NCBI GenBank assembly: GCA_017540085.1
Contig: JAFYBQ010000040.1
Span: 1-36,112 of the forward strand
DNA length: 36,112 nucleotides
Direction: 5' to 3'
From: Synergistaceae bacterium
Lineage (GTDB): Bacteria; Synergistota; Synergistia; Synergistales; Aminobacteriaceae
Of the stretch, positions 32,797-36,112 are shown piece by piece. The position numbers and the translations under genes were made by a program. The notes beneath the pieces are model-generated. The model worked only from the letters and a program-made list of their open reading frames with translations. It was not told the DNA's origin and did not search any database. Each line of letters opens with the position of its first letter. The stretch's first letter is position 1.

Positions 32797-34167
32797 CTAT
32801 ACACCCCGCAGATTATGCCGCGACTCAAATTTACGGTAGACATATATCGAAATCCCCGCCATCATAATATCAGCAACAACCTGCGTCCACACAATGCCGT
32901 ACATCCCGAACACATAATTCATCACGAACAATAACGGAATGTTGAAGACCGCCCATCTTGACGAGCCGAGAAAAAGCGCAGTGCCTCCCATGCCGACAGC
33001 CTGAAAGAAATTCACCGCGTGAAAGCACACAAACATCAGCGGAGTCGCAAGAACCCTCGCCCGCAGGAAATGAGTCCCAAGCTCCACAGTCTGAGAGTCC
33101 GCAATGAATATCCGCATGATGTACGGCGCGAATATCTCATACATTGCCACGCTCGCGAGCCCGAACACGAGTCCCACAAGCCGCGAGAACCTCACAGACT
33201 CCCTCATCCTCGCTATGTTACCGGAAGCATAGTTGTACCCCGCAAGAGGCATCATCCCCTGACAGAGTCCTATGCCGATATTCAGCGGGAGACGTTCAGC
33301 CTTCAGGACGATTCCCACAGCCGCAAGGGGTATATCACCGTAGCCGGACGCTAATTTGTCGATGATGATATATGTTACGTCGAAAAGTGTTACAGCCACA
33401 GCCGCAGGGACTCCCACAGCAAAGACTTCATACACGTTTTTTGCTGACGCTATGACATTTCCGGGAGACAGCGAAATTATCCCGTCATCGCTCCTGAGAA
33501 TCACGGCGAGGAAATACAGACATATAATCACGTTCGACAGCATTGTGGCTATTCCCGCGCCGAGTACCTCATACCCTTTAGGCAGCAGCACGAACATAAA
33601 CAGAGGGTCAAGAAATATATTGATGATACCGCCCATTGAGACACCGAAACCCGCCTGTTTCGCCCTGCCCGTTGAGCGCAGGAAATTGGAGAGCGTCATT
33701 CCCGTAATCGTTGGGACTGCTCCGAGTGCGATAACGCAGAATGTATACTGACGAGCAAAAATCAATGTGTCATCGCTCGCCCCTAATGCGCGTAATATCG
33801 GTGTCATGAAAAAATACATTGTCCCGGAAAATATCCCGCCCGAAAGAATTGACATCCAGAAACAGAATGATGATACCGACCTGGCCTCGCCGTCTCTTTT
33901 CGCGCCCATGAGCCTAGAAATCAGAGTCCCGCCCCCTATCCCGAAGAGATTCGCGAATGTTATTGTGATGTTGAAGACAGGAAGCAACAGCGACACGCCC
34001 GCAACCATGAGAGGATTGTTAGTGCGTCCGATGAAAAATGTATCTGCGAGATTGTAGACAAGAATAATCAGCTGGCCGAATATCATGGGCAGTGCAAGCT
34101 CAAATAACGCTCTCGGAATCGGCCATGACTCGAAAACTTCCCGGCCTGATATGTGCTTTTTGTTCAT
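32797..34167 (-). CDS. MATE-family efflux transporter
   Basis: The 456-residue polytopic membrane protein has the twelve-helix, two-bundle layout of MATE exporters. The first helix region reads LALPMIFGQLIILVYNLAD, and TFFIGR and GGGTLISRLMGAKR follow. It would expel organic cations or drugs using a Na+ or H+ gradient. AAGGAG precedes the ATG by nine bases. It is a single gene between the Sel1 and glycosyltransferase genes, with no local regulator visible, so the substrate is unknown. Confidence 0.95.
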   Translation of the reverse strand: MNKKHISGREVFESWPIPRALFELALPMIFGQLIILVYNLADTFFIGRTNNPLMVAGVSLLLPVFNITITFANLFGIGGGTLISRLMGAKRDGEARSVSSFCFWMSILSGGIFSGTMYFFMTPILRALGASDDTLIFARQYTFCVIALGAVPTITGMTLSNFLRSTGRAKQAGFGVSMGGIINIFLDPLFMFVLLPKGYEVLGAGIATMLSNVIICLYFLAVILRSDDGIISLSPGNVIASAKNVYEVFAVGVPAAVAVTLFDVTYIIIDKLASGYGDIPLAAVGIVLKAERLPLNIGIGLCQGMMPLAGYNYASGNIARMRESVRFSRLVGLVFGLASVAMYEIFAPYIMRIFIADSQTVELGTHFLRARVLATPLMFVCFHAVNFFQAVGMGGTALFLGSSRWAVFNIPLLFVMNYVFGMYGIVWTQVVADIMMAGISIYVYRKFESRHNLRGV

Positions 34168-34243
34168 GAAAAGATCACTCCTTACCGGGAGTTATCATAG
34201 CAGAATTTCCCGGCATGGCGGAGCTTTCCATCAGCTATAGTAT

Positions 34244-35182
34244 TCAGCTTTCATAAGGCGCGGAAAAATATTGCCCGGCTTTGAACATCAGTTTTTTCAC
34301 GAAGCAGGAAGCGTGAATTTGAACCGTCCGTAATTTTGACAGCAATCTGAACGCCGCGATGAGAAATTTATTGCTGGTTACATAATGTTCCACGAAATAG
34401 ACTTCTGACTTGTTCATGAGGAGATTCCTTTTCTTTGAGCTTTCGAGCTGATCCAAACGCCCCGCGGGGTATACGTGGTTATGCTCGAATGTAGCCTCAT
34501 GCGTGATGCCTGTTTTCCTCCCTGCGTCCTGAAGTTTGCTTGCGAGTATAAATTCTTCTCCGTACAAAAAAACATTCTCATCAAGCATTCCGACATTCAC
34601 AAAATCTTCTGTCCTTATGAAGAACAAGCAGCCTTCCACAGCCCATACATCATGGAAAATTCCGGGGGTGTTTCTGGTTTTTTCAGGATAGTAAGAATAT
34701 GCGTGAAGTTTCTGCATTACTTTTTTGAGAAAATCGCTGAAGGGGATTAAGCACAGTAAGACACTGACAAATCGGTGAGAGATATAACGCTGGTTTTTCC
34801 CCCAGAGCAAAGCGCGTGTGCCTGAGCCTGTTAATACCGCGTACTCTTTTTTCTCCGCGAACAGCTCTTTGATTTTTTCCGCTAGGTCATTGCCGAAAAC
34901 GACATCAGGGTTAGCGATAGCGATAATATCCGGGTGAAATTTATTGATGAGGAACTTTGCGCCGAAATTGTTGCCGTATGAGTAGCCGCCGTTTTTGTCT
35001 GACTGTATGACCGAAATTTTCCCGCCCTCATATTTTTTCAGGACTTCATATGAGTTATTCGGGGACAGGTTGTCGACCACAGCAATATAATCAAGGCTCG
35101 GAAAATCTTTTATTGTATCGAGTAACTTTGTTGTGGCTTCAAAATCTTTGTAGTTGAGAATCACCAGTCCGCATGTCAGCAT
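34244..35182 (-). CDS. family 2 glycosyltransferase
   Basis: The 312-residue GT-A enzyme has the nucleotide-sugar binding start (GLVILNYKDFEATTKLLDTI), VVDNLSPNNS, DKNGGYSYGNNFGAK, a metal-binding-type ANPDVVF in place of DxD, and YGEEFILASKLQDAG. It resembles the rhamnosyltransferase-like GT2 group that builds surface glycans. No membrane segment is obvious. Its SD (AAGGAGG) lies in the 37 bases between the ATG and the IS256 right end, so its original promoter may have been removed by the IS-linked rearrangement. Confidence 0.88.
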   Translation of the reverse strand: MLTCGLVILNYKDFEATTKLLDTIKDFPSLDYIAVVDNLSPNNSYEVLKKYEGGKISVIQSDKNGGYSYGNNFGAKFLINKFHPDIIAIANPDVVFGNDLAEKIKELFAEKKEYAVLTGSGTRALLWGKNQRYISHRFVSVLLCLIPFSDFLKKVMQKLHAYSYYPEKTRNTPGIFHDVWAVEGCLFFIRTEDFVNVGMLDENVFLYGEEFILASKLQDAGRKTGITHEATFEHNHVYPAGRLDQLESSKKRNLLMNKSEVYFVEHYVTSNKFLIAAFRLLSKLRTVQIHASCFVKKLMFKAGQYFSAPYES

Positions 35183-35219
35183 AATTGCGCCGCAAGCCTC
35201 CTTAGTTCGTGGATTTTTA

Positions 35220-35744
<525 letters not shown>

Positions 35745-35775
35745 TCATGCTGTGATAGAATTTCCCCGTAAAAAT

Positions 35776-35838
35776 GGGACCGTTTCCCGAAAGTGGCGTA
35801 GAAAAAATCTCATACACAGTTTACTTGACAGACCCGTC
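35776..35838 (+). mobile_element. IS256-family right-end remnant, opposite orientation
   Basis: On the plus strand the last transposase codons (DRFPKVA stop, GACCGTTTCCCGAAAGTGGC...) run into the terminal repeat ending CTTGACAGACCC. It is an inverted copy of 35220-35282. It directly abuts the transposase fragment at 35839, which reads the other way. Confidence 0.78.
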
Positions 35839-36112
35839 CACGCAGAACACAAATACGTCTTTTACTCCTCTGTTGTTCAATTCTGTGAGTACCTGCGCCC
35901 AGAATGACGCTCCTTCATGCTCCGCTATCCATATCCCAAGCAACTCTTTGTACCCCTCCATGTTAATGGCAAGGGCTAGATATATCGTTTTGTTGAGTAC
36001 TTGATGATCGTGATGAACTTTAACGACCAAGCCATCAAGCCAGACGACAGGATAAACAGCCTCCAGAGGTCTGTCACGCCACTGCTCAACTTCCTCATTG
36101 ACGACATCAGTC
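35839..36112 (-). pseudogene. IS256-family transposase, internal fragment running off the window
   Basis: The minus-strand frame is open to the window edge (5' end missing) and encodes the central, catalytic part of a mutator-type transposase: VWLDGLVVKV with the first DDE aspartate, NMEGYKELLGIWIAEHEGA, and VKDVFVFCVDG with the second aspartate. Family members continue LKGFPEAI, but here the frame passes into the inverted terminal repeat and stops after three codons. The C-terminal third, with the catalytic Glu, is missing. The break may be biological or an assembly join at a repeated element. Confidence 0.85.

Overview
The window (36,112 bases, mid-GC) most likely comes from a Synergistota (Synergistaceae) genome. 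The main evidence is four proteins, one of them broken, that end in the Synergistota sorting signal called Synerg-CTERM: a short Ser/Gly-Gly-Cys motif, a hydrophobic segment and a basic tail. The secreted low-complexity proteins and the isoprenoid/cell-wall operon fit this, but no rRNA or marker gene is present to prove it.

Layout. (1) 1-3.1 kb: the 3' end of a tRNA-Cys gene, then a minus-strand five-gene cassette. In transcription order it holds an EcoRI-family adenine methyltransferase, an antitoxin, a RelE-type toxin, a small unknown protein and a DUF262-HNH nuclease. It resembles a restriction-modification system with a toxin-antitoxin pair embedded in it. (2) 3.2-6.3 kb: a secreted protein of unknown function and a broken Synerg-CTERM beta-propeller-like gene. 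The broken gene has a frameshift, an in-frame stop and an inserted IS200/IS605-type element of about 365 nt that lacks a transposase. (3) 6.6-8.3 kb: a Ro60-like (TROVE/DUF2828 plus vWA) protein preceded by a promoter and a tRNA-like RNA fold, a candidate Y-RNA/Ro unit. (4) 8.3-19.9 kb: three tandem paralogous secreted subtilases of 1210-1246 residues with Ig-like repeats and Synerg-CTERM tails, then a gene for a free-standing subtilase propeptide (I9-like). Terminators between these genes double as ribosome-binding sites. (5) 20-21 kb: two convergent tRNA clusters (three genes plus, six genes minus), each with a strong sigma-70-type promoter. (6) 21-27 kb: a small DUF4298 gene, then the tightly overlapping minus-strand operon murA - P-loop/Asp23 fusion - family-4 uracil-DNA glycosylase - uppS - cdsA - dxr, which joins isoprenoid, lipid-carrier, phospholipid and peptidoglycan precursor synthesis. 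(7) 27-32 kb: a second minus-strand operon with an rpiB-upp fusion, a wecA-like transferase, wecB, a secreted ankyrin protein and an Rpn-type nuclease whose N-terminus appears to start at an AUA codon. (8) 32-36 kb: a Sel1-repeat protein, a MATE transporter, a family-2 glycosyltransferase, and a rearranged end of the window where a beta-glucosidase fragment lies between pieces of an IS256-family element.

The most interesting candidates are the Ro-like gene with its upstream tRNA-like RNA, the methyltransferase/toxin-antitoxin/DUF262-HNH cassette, and the subtilase array with a detached propeptide. All functions are inferred from sequence reading alone; no database search was run.
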